A DNA stretch of 64,000 nucleotides, from contig CM047426.1 in NCBI GenBank assembly GCA_026168455.1, forward strand, positions 49,831,229-49,895,228, written 5' to 3'. Source of the stretch: Theocolax elegans (taxonomy: Eukaryota > Arthropoda > Insecta > Hymenoptera > Cerocephalidae). Each line of letters starts with the position of its first letter. Position 1 is the stretch's first letter. A program made the translations under genes and the position numbers. This document shows, one piece after another, positions 10,922-22,167 of the stretch. A model generated the notes under the pieces. It searched no databases, had not been told where the DNA came from, and worked only from the letters and a program-made list of their open reading frames with translations.

Positions 10922-11535
10922 ATCTGCACGAAGGAAGATTCAGAGGGACCATGAGAACAGATCCTCCCTCCAGCGCCTTGAACTCATTCGGATCGATTAC
11001 AAGCTCTAAAGGGGGAAATAAATTGTAAAAATAGCGGAGGTAGCCACCACCAACTAGGCCACCCCAAAAGAAGTGGAGCATCAGCGTTCATAAATGGAAG
11101 GCTAATAATCTAGGAAGGATCGCCGGAAAGAGAACAACTACCTAGGGCTACCATTGCTCCAATAAGGTGGCCACCCGCCGAGCAAAGGACTGGCTATAGA
11201 CTACTCCCTAACACGGTAGCGCTCATGGATCTCGTGAGGGAATTCCTTCCCGAAACCCCAGCGGAGGAGCCAGCAAGAAGCCACTCGGCACGTCGTAGGA
11301 CGAGGTGTTATAACCCTCGACGCCACCGCACGATGGATGTCTACTTCGGAGGCTTAAGTTCACATCTTTCTCCATTACTACGCTGATTTTTTCCTCATGA
11401 AACAACAAAGGAAATTGGAAGCCAAAGGTAAAAGAATCCATCATGAGGAGCAACGTCGAAGACACCTCAACAGAGCCCGAGAGCAAAAGGCAATGTTAGA
11501 TACAGAAAGAAAAAGAAAAGATGAAGAAGAAGAAG
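10922..11535 (+). other. GC-richer unassigned stretch, possible coding relic
   Basis: The composition is clearly less AT-rich than both neighbours. One plus-strand frame from about 11206 to 11390 is open and Arg-rich ('LVREFLPETPAEEPARSHS'), but I recognise no domain. The 3' part (11440-11535) becomes A/G-rich and runs into the GATT repeat. It may be a retroelement end. No firm assignment is possible. Confidence 0.3.
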
Positions 11536-11839
11536 AGATTGATTGATTGATTGATAACTTATTTATTTTTGCCAAGGTGGAGTACACCGAATGTCAGTAG
11601 AAGATTAATACAAAATATAAATATAAATAAATATACATAGCAATCATTAGTACAATATATCGTAAAATATAAAATATAAAATCAAATATATAACATAATA
11701 ATAAAATGGAAATCTCGCAAACAATAAATAGTATATTAAAAAAAAGAAAATTTTTAATATCACAAAAACGCTGGACTAAAGATTCAACTGCAATATCACA
11801 GAAGCACTACCAATACACGGACGCATATTCTTTCGTTAT
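11536..11839. repeat. (GATT)n microsatellite and AT-rich tail
   Basis: Four GATT units at about 11537-11554 are followed by 'aacttatttatttttgccaa'. On the minus strand this reads as an A-rich 3' end with a tetranucleotide tail, as in several insect LINEs. The rest is AT-rich. The truncated gypsy element begins at about 11840. Confidence 0.4.
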
Positions 11840-13975
11840 TCACCGAGCGAGACGACCAGTAGGCTCCTTAAGATTCCGCAACCATTTCAACGTACTATGA
11901 TCAGTGATTGCGGTAAATGGATATCCCTCTAAATATGGCCTCAACTTTTTTATAGCCCAAATTAACGCCAAACATTCCTTTTCCGTTGTGGAATAATTCC
12001 TTTCCGCGGCCGACAAAACCCTACTAATGTAGACTATGGGGTGCTCCCCGTCTTCCTGTTCCTGAGTCAGCACCGCTCCCAGTGCATAATTACTTGCGTC
12101 ACACTGCACTTTGAACGGTTTGCTGAAATCAGGGCGAGCAAGAACGGGTGCAACAGTCAAAGCTCTCTTTAGTGTATCGAAAGCTTCCTGCTGCTCCTCC
12201 CCTTATATCCATTCTTGTCCCTTATGCAACAACCTTACTAATGGTATTTTTAATTCGGCCTCATTCTCAATAAAACGCGAGTACCAGGCAATCATACCAA
12301 AGAATCTTCTTAATTCCTTGATTGTCCTGGGTACTGGATAATTGACCACCGGAGACACTTTATCTGGATTTGTTCTAAGTCCGTCCCTATCTAAAATAAA
12401 TCCTAAATAAGTCACCCTACTACAACAAAATTCGCATTTGTCCCTATTCACTGTTAACCCTGCATCTAATAATTTCCGCAATACCAAATCCAGATATTTC
12501 AAGTGCTCATCGAACGACTCGGTGACGATGATTATATCGTCCAGATATCCGAAAATAAAAGGTTCGAATTCCGGACCGAATATCGATCAACCGCTGGAAG
12601 GTCATGGGCGCATTCGTCAAACCGAATGGCATCCTTTTAAATTGCCATAGACCCGATCCTGGCACCGCAAAAGCCGTATATTTTCGACTAGCAGGCGCCA
12701 TCTTAACCTGAAAGTACGCCTGCTTCAAGTCGATTTTGCTAATATACCTGGCTTTGCGAATTTTATCCAGAATCGAATCCATTTGTGGCAAAGGATACGC
12801 ATCCCGTTTCGTGACCGAGTTCAAGTCCCTATAGTCCACACAGAATCTAATTGTTCCGTCGGACTTCCGTACTAGAACTGGTGCACTGCTCCAGTCACTT
12901 GCCGATCTTTCTATAACTCCCAACTGTAACATCTTTCTAACCTCCTCATGAGCTGCCTCCAACATCTTGGTCGAGATGCGCCGTGTCCGATGTTTGCTGG
13001 AGGAGCTCCGTGAACATCAATTGAATGTTCAGTAAGGTCTGTCATTCCTAACCGATCGGCGTTTATGTCTGGAAGCAAATTGTGCAACAATTTTTGCACT
13101 TTGTCCCTTTCCTCATCCTGTAATTCAGAGGTGCCAGCGCATTCCCCGAATATTATAGGATGGTTTGTCCCTTTATCACTACTATATGACCTCCAAGGAC
13201 CTTCCCTAACACGCCACTGATCCTGTCCTAACCTATCATCAAAATTAAAAAGTTTGCCGAAATTCATCCCTAATATCATATCTGATTTCAAGTCTTTCAA
13301 TGCCCTGCAATTAATTTTTCCTACATGTCCGTCAATCTCTAAATTAATTTCTAACGTCCCTAACGCCCTCACTAATCCACCATTGACATTTTTAATAACA
13401 ACATCAGAGGACTTTAATCTATCCTTAAACTGTTCAGCTATCCTTGACCCTACTAAAGACAATGTGGAACCAGAATCAATTAACGCCCTATATTCCTGTC
13501 CTCCTAAAATAACTTTCAAATAATGCCTATTTTCTATATTAGATACTGATACACCTTGTTTCGGTTCAGTTGATCGATCTGGTGTCTCCTTGTTGCCAAG
13601 GAAGGTCTTTGGACTCTTTTCTTTTTCTTTTTTCTTATTATCCCCTAAAAGCAACTCTACACCCTTGTTAATCAAATTTAGTCTATCGTAACCCCTAATC
13701 TCTTGATTATCCTGTAACCTTCCTTCGCTAACTTGAGTCCCGCCACGATCAACTTTCCCCTTTTTGGCTAATAATTCATTATCTATTCTCTCCGCTCCCT
13801 CTAATAACCTATCCTCAATTATTCTAACTCCTAAATCATTTTCTGGATCGTCCCTACTGATCGACCGTAAATTACCCTTAGATCTTGGAATCGCACCCTT
13901 AGACCTATCTAACTTCCCTACATTTACTTTGGGAGACACACCCTCTATAGTGATCCTATCAATATTCTCCCCCAC
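11840..13975 (-). pseudogene. pol: TE1 pol: protease, reverse transcriptase and partial RNase H
   Basis: The N-terminal segment (13975-12911) holds an aspartic protease with 'RALIDSGSTLSLVG'. The RT follows in two more frames: 'SDGTIRFCVDYRDLNSVTK', 'YISKIDLKQAYFQVKMAP' (motif A Asp), 'MPFGLTNAPMTFQRLID', then 'YLDDIIIVTESF' (catalytic YLDD) near 12505-12545. 'DKCEFCCSRVTYLGFILDRD' and 'LRRFFGMIAWYSRFIE' complete the RT connection. RNase H has 'KVQCDASNYALGAVLTQE', with its first catalytic Asp, and ends at 'TDHSTLKWLRN'. At least three frameshifts separate the segments (near 12960, 12505 and 12165-12205). Integrase is absent, so the copy cannot move by itself. Confidence 0.88.
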
Positions 13976-14107
13976 CCTTACTTCTAAATTTACCTCTGGG
14001 AAACAGTAACTTGGTAACGCCCTATCGGTCCCTACTGCCGTGATTCGAGAGTCAGGGGACCTTTCTGAACTCCCGATTTGTCGTTTCCCAACATCCCCCT
14101 AAACTGT

Positions 14108-14524
14108 GTACAATTCGGACAATCGTCGAATGTCGTCCCAACTGTTTTACAAACTTGACATGCTAACCCCTCTGTTTTACGAAGGGAGCAGTTTCGTATG
14201 TTATGACCCGGTTTTTTACAAAAATAGCACTTCCTATTGGGACACTCGGAACTCCTATGCCCTACCTTCTGTATCTATATTTCCATTACTAACAAATCTA
14301 TTCGACTCCCTAAATTCCCTATTATCTGGTCTATTCTGCCACCTATTCGACTGAAAATCCCTACTATCGGGTTGATTCTGCCACCTATTCGACGGAAATT
14401 CCCTACGATTAAAATTCCGATCGTTATAATTCACCCGTTGGCCATCAGCTGGTGGTCTTGACCAACCAGTCTGCTGCTGCAACCGGTGGTCTCGCATTTT
14501 GTGGTGGTGCCTGTTTGGCCACAA
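14108..14524 (-). pseudogene. gag: TE1 gag C-terminus: Arg/Asn-rich repeats and zinc knuckles
   Basis: This continues gag in two shifted frames. 14524-14255 holds a repeated unit of the type 'SNRWQNQPDSRDFQ', present about three times. 14256-14108 holds a classical CCHC knuckle, 'CYFCKKPGHNIRNC', followed by a second cysteine motif, 'CQVCKTVGTTFDDCPNC'. These are nucleocapsid features that bind the element's RNA. The second motif, of form CxxCxxxGx5CPxC, recurs in other elements of this window. Confidence 0.75.
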
Positions 14525-16010
14525 CCATTGCAGCTGTGAAAGGCTGCTCCTGCGAATCCACCTTCACTTTAGCCTTAACCGCGCTTTTACTCGACCCTTT
14601 GTCTACCTTCGCCGGATTCAGCTTGTCCTTCGACCCAACTACACCCTGTTCATTTTCTTCCACCTTAGCCACCTTACCCTTTACTCTCGGCCCTTGGTAT
14701 GCGGCTTCTGGAATCCAAGTCCTTTCCTTAGGTGGCGGAGGAACGTAACGGTTGTCTAATTCTTTCTTCCGTTCGTATTTTCTCCCCCGCTTCTCAATAT
14801 CGTCCAAACTATCGAGATATTCGTTTTCCATTGCCTTACGATACTCCGGCAACAGATTACGAAATATCAATGGAACCAGCTGACATTCCGACGGCGGTCT
14901 CTTAAAATGCCTTACTATAAGTCTAATACACGATAAATAACTAGCTATATCCTCTCCCTTTGCTTGAGTCCTTCTACGCAATTCTTCCATGATATCCTCT
15001 CTATCTAATATCCCCATGAATCTATGTCTGAATGCGCGTTTAAACTCTTTAAGCGTCTTAATCTTTTCCTTTACTGATCGAAACCACCTAGCCGCGGTTT
15101 TCGATAGCGTACAAGGAATCGCGCTTAGGAACTCTGTATCAGAATACGCTGTTCCTTCATAGCAATCTTGAAGTTGAGCCAAGTACTCCTCCGGACCCTT
15201 CTTACCTTCGCCAGAAAAGTGTATTTTCCAGTTTTGCAGCATTTTAACACACTGCATACTGCGCAACTGATTCACCCCTCTCTGGCGTTGGCTGGTCTTA
15301 TTAGACCTCGGAGTTTCCCAGACTCCCTCATTCTCACTATTTCCGCTCATATCTGTCCCAACTAACTCCCTATCCTGATTCTGATCTATCTGTCTACGCA
15401 TTAACTTTTTTTCTTTATGGACTCTCCTACTTTTGCATATTTCCTCTTCTGAACTACTACCTGTGTCAGTTTCCTCAACGTAATAAATTCTTTTCCCTTT
15501 ATTGTATAAAAACTCGCCCTTTGAGAAACCTAACTTCTTTGGCCCTAAGTTATTACATCGCTTGGGAGTAGATTCTCTTTTTCTCGATCCTAATTCGTCC
15601 GCACTACCATTTGTCACTTTACGCTTTGATTCTTCTACTAATGAATTCTTAAATTCACTATATTCCACTAAATCTCTACTACTATTATTATCTCCCTCGG
15701 TTTCAACTCTTTCTGGTTGACCTAACTCTTCTACCTGTTTGCTAGCTTGCAAGTTTTGCAACCTTGCATCTACTATTTTTATTAACGCGCTTTCTAACTG
15801 ATTACCCATAACCTCCCTAATAATGTCGGTTACTAATATCTTCAAACTCCCTACATCTGTGTTACTCCCTACTACTTCGCTTCTATCCGCAGTTACCGTT
15901 TCCTTTGGTTTCCCGTTTGATTTTTTACGCACACCCGTTTTCTCCTGATTCTTTTCACTAAGCTGAGTTTCTTTTCCTACTTCCACTACTTCCTGACTAA
16001 CATTTTCCAT
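14445..16010 (-). CDS. gag: TE1 gag (capsid region)
   Basis: A 521-aa frame starts at the ATG immediately after the SAP-like ORF stop. Residues 1-230 are charged and low in complexity. From about residue 245 a Ty3/gypsy capsid domain is recognisable: 'WKIHFSGEGKKGPEEYLAQL', 'LSKTAARWFRSVKE', 'FKRAFRHRFMG' and 'LRRRTQAKGEDIASYLS'. This is the usual retrotransposon gag helical layout. The Lys/Pro-rich tail leads to the frameshifted knuckle region. It would form the capsid around the element RNA. The capsid domain is intact. Confidence 0.85.
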   Translation of the reverse strand: MENVSQEVVEVGKETQLSEKNQEKTGVRKKSNGKPKETVTADRSEVVGSNTDVGSLKILVTDIIREVMGNQLESALIKIVDARLQNLQASKQVEELGQPERVETEGDNNSSRDLVEYSEFKNSLVEESKRKVTNGSADELGSRKRESTPKRCNNLGPKKLGFSKGEFLYNKGKRIYYVEETDTGSSSEEEICKSRRVHKEKKLMRRQIDQNQDRELVGTDMSGNSENEGVWETPRSNKTSQRQRGVNQLRSMQCVKMLQNWKIHFSGEGKKGPEEYLAQLQDCYEGTAYSDTEFLSAIPCTLSKTAARWFRSVKEKIKTLKEFKRAFRHRFMGILDREDIMEELRRRTQAKGEDIASYLSCIRLIVRHFKRPPSECQLVPLIFRNLLPEYRKAMENEYLDSLDDIEKRGRKYERKKELDNRYVPPPPKERTWIPEAAYQGPRVKGKVAKVEENEQGVVGSKDKLNPAKVDKGSSKSAVKAKVKVDSQEQPFTAAMVVAKQAPPQNARPPVAAADWLVKTTS

Positions 16011-16034
16011 TATTTTGTCTTCACTCTCCTTTAT

Positions 16035-16373
16035 TTATTTCCCTTTTCTATTACATTCCCCTTTGTCACTATTTTCCTTACAATTCTCATTAATGGGTTG
16101 TTCTACTTCTGCTTCATCTGCCTTTGACGGTATTTCCCCCTCCCCTTCGTCATCCGTATACCACGGTACGTTTAAGTTAACATCTATTTTCCTACAGTCC
16201 GCCCTTAATAACCTATCTTTCAATGTCCCAAATGACCCTACTGTACTTAACCCTTGTTTTTCCAATAACTCCTTAATTAATTTAGGGTCTATTTTTGAAA
16301 TCTTTCTAGATAATTCCCTCGCCCCTGTAGACTGTTTAAGGATATTTTCCATCCTTTCCTTATGACTACCCAT
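16035..16373 (-). CDS. SAP-domain-like small ORF upstream of gag
   Basis: A 112-aa ORF lies 24 bp upstream of the gag ATG in the same element. Residues 32-56 ('LIKELLEKQGLSTVGSFG', then 'TLKDRLLRA') fit the SAP motif, a short helix-turn-helix that binds scaffold-type AT-rich DNA. Basic and acidic stretches follow. Position suggests a separate leader ORF, or a gag N-terminus detached from the rest by the stop at 16035-16037. I know SAP-like starts from some gypsy gag proteins only vaguely, so the role is inferred. Confidence 0.6.
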   Translation of the reverse strand: MGSHKERMENILKQSTGARELSRKISKIDPKLIKELLEKQGLSTVGSFGTLKDRLLRADCRKIDVNLNVPWYTDDEGEGEIPSKADEAEVEQPINENCKENSDKGECNRKGK

Positions 16374-17484
16374 TTTAGTAAACTAAAATATTACAAAAGC
16401 AACAACAAAAAAAAAATAACTACGAACAACCGAGAGAATAAATTAAAAAAAACGAACAAAAAAAATAAAAATGACTTTAATATTCCGCTTTCCCTTAATC
16501 AAACTCAGTAATATTAATTCCCCCGTAAGCTGAATTACACGGGAACTCTTCGGTGCACGGGTCCGATCTGACCAGATAAAGCCTCGCGCCAAATAAATAA
16601 ATTTTCCTAAACCCCACTGTAAATCACGAACAAAGACAAACAGAAAAAAAATATGCACATCCGCTATATAAATAGAAATAAATATTGGCAAATAAAAATA
16701 AATATAAATTATAAAAATATAAATTATAATTATTACTCTGGAGATTACCTTTTTGTATGTCTTCCTAAAAAATGGAAAAAAAAACAATAAATAAATAAAT
16801 AAATAAATCCTTATTACAATGGCTGGTGAAACAAAAAAGAAATATATCTCCTTGTGGTGTCCTCACATCCAACTCCTGATTGCTTTTACAAATGGCCAAT
16901 TCCAATACATATATTCAAGATTACCATGAATAATAATTTATATACGTCCCAAATATCAGAAAATAACACAATAAATAAAATAAGTAATTATCTCCCAACA
17001 ATTTTTTTATTTGGCACGAGGCGATGCCACTGTCTACTACAAAAATTGTTAAATTGCCGAATAAAAGTTTTATTAACTTTGATTCAACAATTAACAAATC
17101 ACCTTTAAAATAGCAGCAGCCCACAAAAAGCGCTTGCAAAATAGATGATAGCAACAGACAGCAACGACAATAATTATTACAATAATAATAAAAAAATAAA
17201 ATAATATATCAGTTTATCTCCCACTAGAAACGGTAATAATTAAATTTCAACGCGGCCAGTTAAACGTTAAAATGGCAGCAATCGAATTTTCAATTTTCCA
17301 AAATGGCGTCACCGACTCCCAAAATTTCTCTCTCTCTAGCCCACTGAGAAATTTTTAAAACACTCCCTAAAATATTCGTTAATTCAACTTCCGCCGATGT
17401 ACAAAAAAAACCGTTAAATTTGCTAACAAACCGAAAATAATTTAATCACTAAATGTACAATAAAAACACACGTTGGGCGCCAAA
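16374..17484 (-). promoter_or_regulatory. TE1 leader with primer-binding site
   Basis: On the minus strand the LTR end '...catcaca' is followed by TT and the primer-binding site TGGCGCCCAACGTG (about 17469-17482), complementary to a tRNA 3' end with CCA. The leader of about 1.1 kb is AT-rich and non-coding. It contains GCCATTTT-type words near 17270 and 17300. Confidence 0.75.
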
Positions 17485-18949
17485 TGTGATGCTGGTTTTT
17501 AATTCAAATAACGAAAAATATTATTTAAACAAAATTATCCGGGTCCCAACATCATCGAAAAGAAAAAAACAATAATATTAATTTATTCGTCCTGATCACC
17601 CGGTGGACTCACCCAGAGGAAGTTCCGTTGAATAAAATAATAGGTCCGGATACCTATTAAACCGCGTAACGAATATTAACACCCTTAACAAAATTTAGAT
17701 ATATATAATTATATTACGGGATCTAATAATAGATCCCGTGGCACCACTAACCACGAGAGAGAGAACGTTACTTTATAATTAATCAAATAAATAATTTAAT
17801 TTAATAAGAAAAAAAAACGCGCACTGAGTTTATCCTTATTGTCCCCACTAAATATATCAATTATTATTTTAATAATTAAAATAACTCACCAATGCGATGT
17901 AAATAAATCAATAAAATATATCCAATATAATAATAATAATACTATCCCAAAACTATTCCGTTTGGATAATTATATCTATATGTAGGTATATCGTTGTATT
18001 AAATATTTCTCCTTATTAACGGGATAACTCTATGTATACTCCTCAATCCTTATTATGGAAAAATAAATCCTCCTTTATAATAAGATAATCACCATAAATC
18101 TCAGCAATCAAAACTAAAGAAAAATAATACTGTTTGTGCGATCGATAAGATCAGAACATACAGAAGACTACTATCTGGAAGATCGATAGGATCAGAATAT
18201 ACAGAAACACTCCTAAATGGAAGATCGATAGGATCAGAATAATGAAGCAATACTGTACTTTGCGATCGATAGAATCAGAATGGCGATGATCCGTTTTTCC
18301 GAGTCACGCCAAACTTCTTCCCCGATTTTCTATCTCCCTCAATCTCCTAATATCCCTATCTGTTCTCTCTCTCGTTTCCTGCGAGGGATACGGCAATATT
18401 ATAATTCTCCAACCCTTCCGTATCCGTCACAGGTGTAATAAAGCTACCCGTATTTACCCTACTATAAATAAAAATGACAACTAATTTGCATAAGTTATCA
18501 TTGTCCCAACTAGTATTTCGACTTTCCGTATTTAAGGTAATTACAGTCATATAACGTAATATGCTGTTATATTTACCCATACGGAAGTCTTATTCTCTAA
18601 TAAAATCATCTATTGATTGGTTCAATAGATCACTAAATTATTCTCTAGTTAACAGCGCTAAATTCAAATATACATTTATCTCCGTACTCTTATACACATG
18701 TTCCCCCACTATCCGCGTTCCGAATTCCCTATACTATATGCGCGCGATCCCCGTATCGATACGAGCGCGGACCGCGTGTTCAGTGCGCGCGCGCTTGAAT
18801 CTAGATCGATTCAAGATGGCGACTGAGCGCGGACCGGCACGTAAACAACGTGCCTCGCGACCGTTTCCCCGGGTGTGCGCGATCCCCACCGTCGAGAATA
18901 GTACCCGGGTACTACCGCGGAGTGGTGCGTGCACGTGCACGCACTAACA
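17485..18949 (-). repeat. TE1 5' LTR (1465 bp)
   Basis: On the minus strand it starts TGTTAGTGCG and ends ATCACA, next to the PBS. The U3 end holds a perfect 20-bp palindrome with a CACGTG core at 18925-18944. A GC-rich block at 18740-18900 contrasts with the AT-rich remainder and probably carries the promoter. A word 'aagatggcga' near 18815 resembles a YY1/Pho site. The unit 'gatcgataagatcagaa' or 'gatcgataggatcagaa' recurs at about 18140, 18181 and 18224. ORFs across it are chance readings of the GC-rich part. Confidence 0.75.
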
Positions 18950-21480
18950 ACGACTCTCCAGGCGACGCCCAGTGATGTTACTACATCATAAAAGATATTA
19001 ACATTAAGACTATCACGGATCCTTTTTGCTATCGTTTCCCATAATCGCATGGCCTGCTTTATGAAGGAACATTTGTATACGTCAGTGTTGACTACAGGAA
19101 TGTTAAAAAAAGATTCGATACGTTTAGAACATCGAAGGTCTTCATTCACAAATTTTAAATGGTCGAATAAATATCGCGGTTTTTCAGAATAAATCAACTT
19201 GTACACAGCTATCCCTAGGAAATACCTGCGTCGATTTGATAATGTAAGCCATTCTAAATGATCGTAATATTGTTGAAGTGAAGAATCACGTCTAAGATGA
19301 AAAATAAACCTGACAATTGTGTTACATAAATGTTGCAACTTCACTACAAGATAAGAAGAGATATCAGCATAGACCAAACATCCATAGTCAAAATGAGGGA
19401 TTAATAAGTTGTTGGCAAGCAGTATTCGAGCTTTGAGAGGTAAACAGTAGCCTTTATAGCGGAGTCTATAAAGAGTGTAGTGTATCTTTTAACTGATTGC
19501 TGTAACTTGAGCATTCCAAGATAAATCATGCGTCAAAAGTAAACCCACGCATTGTTGGTTTTACCTACGTTCACTTTCAATCCATTGCTTACAATCCATT
19601 AAAGAATAGATTGAATGTCTTAATTGATTTTGCCAATTGACACATTGATAGTGCACGGTTCACACTGGATGTATATCTTCAGATCATCAGCAAAAAGCAT
19701 AGTTTTGTAGTGTTTAACTACTCTAATAATTGAATTAATATAAATCAAAAATAAAATTGGTCTAGAGGTCGAACCCTGTGGTACGCTTAATGTCTGTAAT
19801 AAATCAGACTTTTGACCATCACTTGACAAAACTGCCTGCATACGACCGTTTAGATACGAGTGAATCCATCTGGAGCAAAGTTTGCCTCTTTAAGTCTAGT
19901 CAGTAATACCGTGTCACACAAGGAATAAAATTCACGACTCAAGTCAAATAAAACCATGAATGTAACTAAGCCATTTTCAAATCCACAACGAATATCCTCG
20001 GTTGTCTTCAGTAAGTCAGTTTGTGTACTAAAACCTCGGCGAAAACCTGATTGGAAAGGTGATAAAAAGAAGTTTGATTCTAGATAATTAACTATTTGTT
20101 CGGTTACTAATGTGTCGAAAACTTTGGCTAAATGAGGTAAGGTGGCTATAGGGCGAGTATCATCTGATTGGATTATTATTTTTGATAAATGGGACAACGA
20201 CATATTCTTTCCATAATGATGGATAAGTGCATGTTTTAAAAGAATAATTAAATAGTTTAACCAAGTAAGGAGCTAAGCTCGTTGACGACAATGACAATTC
20301 ATAACAGCTGCGATCCTTCGCCTTTGGCGAACAGTATCTCAATGACCTCATAACTTGGGAGGAATCAAGTTCATTAAATAAGAAAAGCGCCGTGCCTTCA
20401 GGATATGGTAATAGGAGGATTTGTTCTAGTTGATTCAAGGTGCACGATGGATGGTGACCTGCCACAGAAACATAATAATGAGCCAATTCCGAGACACTGA
20501 AATACTGTAAAGCGGAAATAGGTGAATCCTTAAGTAAACCGTGTCCTCTTAGAACCTTCCAGTAGCGTGCTGAGCTAACAGAGCCCGACAAGGACTATAT
20601 GAGATAATCATTACGAGCCTGCTTGATATCCAATTTCACCTGTCTACGTAAAAGCTTGTACTGAGAGAGCAAAACTGCATTACATGTTCGCTTATACAGG
20701 CGATTCCTTGCCTTGCATTTCGCACGCAATTCAGATGAGAACCAAGGCGTCGGTTTCCTCCTAATGTAACTTGCAAGTGATCGTTCTGAAATAATCCATA
20801 GCAGCATCAACATTCATATTTGAACCACTGAGATCATCATATAACGTTAATACCATCCGAAGCGAACTCACAAATACATTAGGCGAAAAGCTACGAAAAT
20901 CACGAGAAAAAACAACATTGGACATTGCTATAGGCTGCTCTAACCTAAAATCAAGCATAATAAGATCATGACAATTAATGAAAGGGACTGGTGATTTATA
21001 AAATGAACTAATTTTGTCTACAAAATCAACAATCATTACGTCCAACCATGTATTTGTGTTATCACGATGATGAGTAGTGCCAAACGGTACCAAATGAAAA
21101 GAATTTTCGAAGACAAGCTTTGAAAATATTTAGAATAATATGTATCACCTGAGAAGTTAGAATTCAAATCACCGGTAATAATAATATCAGAGTATAAGTG
21201 TAAGTAACGATTGATAACTTTAAATAAGTAGGACAATAATTGACCTTTAGGACGTCTATAAACAGAGACAAGTATTATTTTTTGTTGATTAGAGACAAGT
21301 TCAAGAATTAAATATTCCGTATCGTTGATGTTCTTATTGATAGATTGACACAAAACCTTACAATGTATTTTCTGATTAACATAACATGCAACGTCTCCTC
21401 CTTGGATAAATTCACGCTTGCCTCCGTACGTTCTAATACCTCGGTCATTTCGATATAAAACATAATCTTGTACATTAAAA
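18950..21480 (-). pseudogene. LINE ORF2: endonuclease and reverse transcriptase, many frameshifts
   Basis: The order from the 5' side is an EEP-type endonuclease with 'GGDVACYVNQKIHC' (about 21400) and 'SVYRRP ... DIIITGDLNSN' (about 21250-21170), then 'PWFSSELRAKCKARNRLYKR' (20750-20690). RT segments follow: 'RPIATLPHLAKVFD', 'SPFQSGFRRGFST', 'MVLFDLSREF' (motif A, degenerate), 'VPQGSTSRPILFLIYIN' and 'LFADDLKIY' (catalytic FADD, near 19690). The C-terminal block is 'CNTIVRFIFHLRRD', 'YDHLEWLTLSNRRRYF'. At least five frameshifts separate these pieces. It would nick target DNA and prime reverse transcription there. This copy is dead. Confidence 0.85.
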
Positions 21481-21490
21481 AGTGACTATA

Positions 21491-22167
21491 TCATAGTCAT
21501 TATTAAATATTTAAATCATGCGCTACCATAGTACTGATTTTTTTCGTTATAGTTTTGGATGTGTTTTTTCGAATACCGTCGGTAAAATTGAGTTAACCCT
21601 TTTTTGAAAAAAGTTATGATTTTTTTAATAAAAAAAAATTCAGAAAATTTGTCGCTATTTTTTGATAATTAATTTTTTTTCATATTATAAAATGTATTTA
21701 GATCGTTCGATTCATGAACAAAAGTGCATAAAATAGTTATACTTTGGACCCTATATTTTTTTGTATTTTATTCTTAGATAGTCAAAAATTTTGATTTCAA
21801 TGTAAAAACACTCAAAAATAGAAAAAAATGAATAAATTTGGTTATTTTTCGTGATTTTCATTAAAAACAAAATTTTTGACTATCTGAGAATAAAATACAA
21901 AAAATGTAGGGTCAAAGTATAGCTATTTTATGCACTTTTGTTCGTGAATCGAACGATCTAAATACATTTTATAATATGAAAAAAATTAATTATCAAAAAA
22001 TAGCGACAAATTTTCTGTATTTTTTTTAATTAAAAAAATCATAACTTTTTTCAAAAAAGGGTTAACTCAATTTTACCGACGGCATTCGAAAGAACACATC
22101 CAAAACTATAACGAAAAAAATCAGTACTATGGTAGCGCATGATTTAAATATTTAATAATGACTATGA
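21491..22167. mobile_element. 677-bp near-perfect foldback inserted in the LINE
   Basis: The left end 'tcatagtcattattaaat' mirrors the right end 'atttaataatgactatga', and complementarity continues to the centre at about 21830. Arms of about 330 bp differ at only a few places. It has no ORF. It lies between LINE ORF1 and ORF2, so it is younger than the LINE. Confidence 0.9.

Larger units (their letters stand above)
11840..18949 (-). mobile_element. truncated Ty3/gypsy element (TE1)
   Basis: Read on the minus strand the order is 5' LTR (18949-17485), PBS, leader, SAP-like ORF, gag, protease, RT and the start of RNase H. The element stops at about 11840 inside RNase H, so integrase and the 3' LTR are missing. 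The 5' LTR end cuts into the LINE reading frame at 18950, so TE1 inserted into the LINE and later lost its 3' half. Confidence 0.85.

Noticed and set aside
12111..16365. Plus-strand ORFs across the TE1 gag-pol region
   Set aside because: They are antisense shadows of the minus-strand gag and pol frames, with no recognisable motifs.
18561..18947. 128-aa ORF rich in Arg and Ser
   Set aside because: It lies wholly within the GC-rich LTR of TE1 and matches no family that I recognise.
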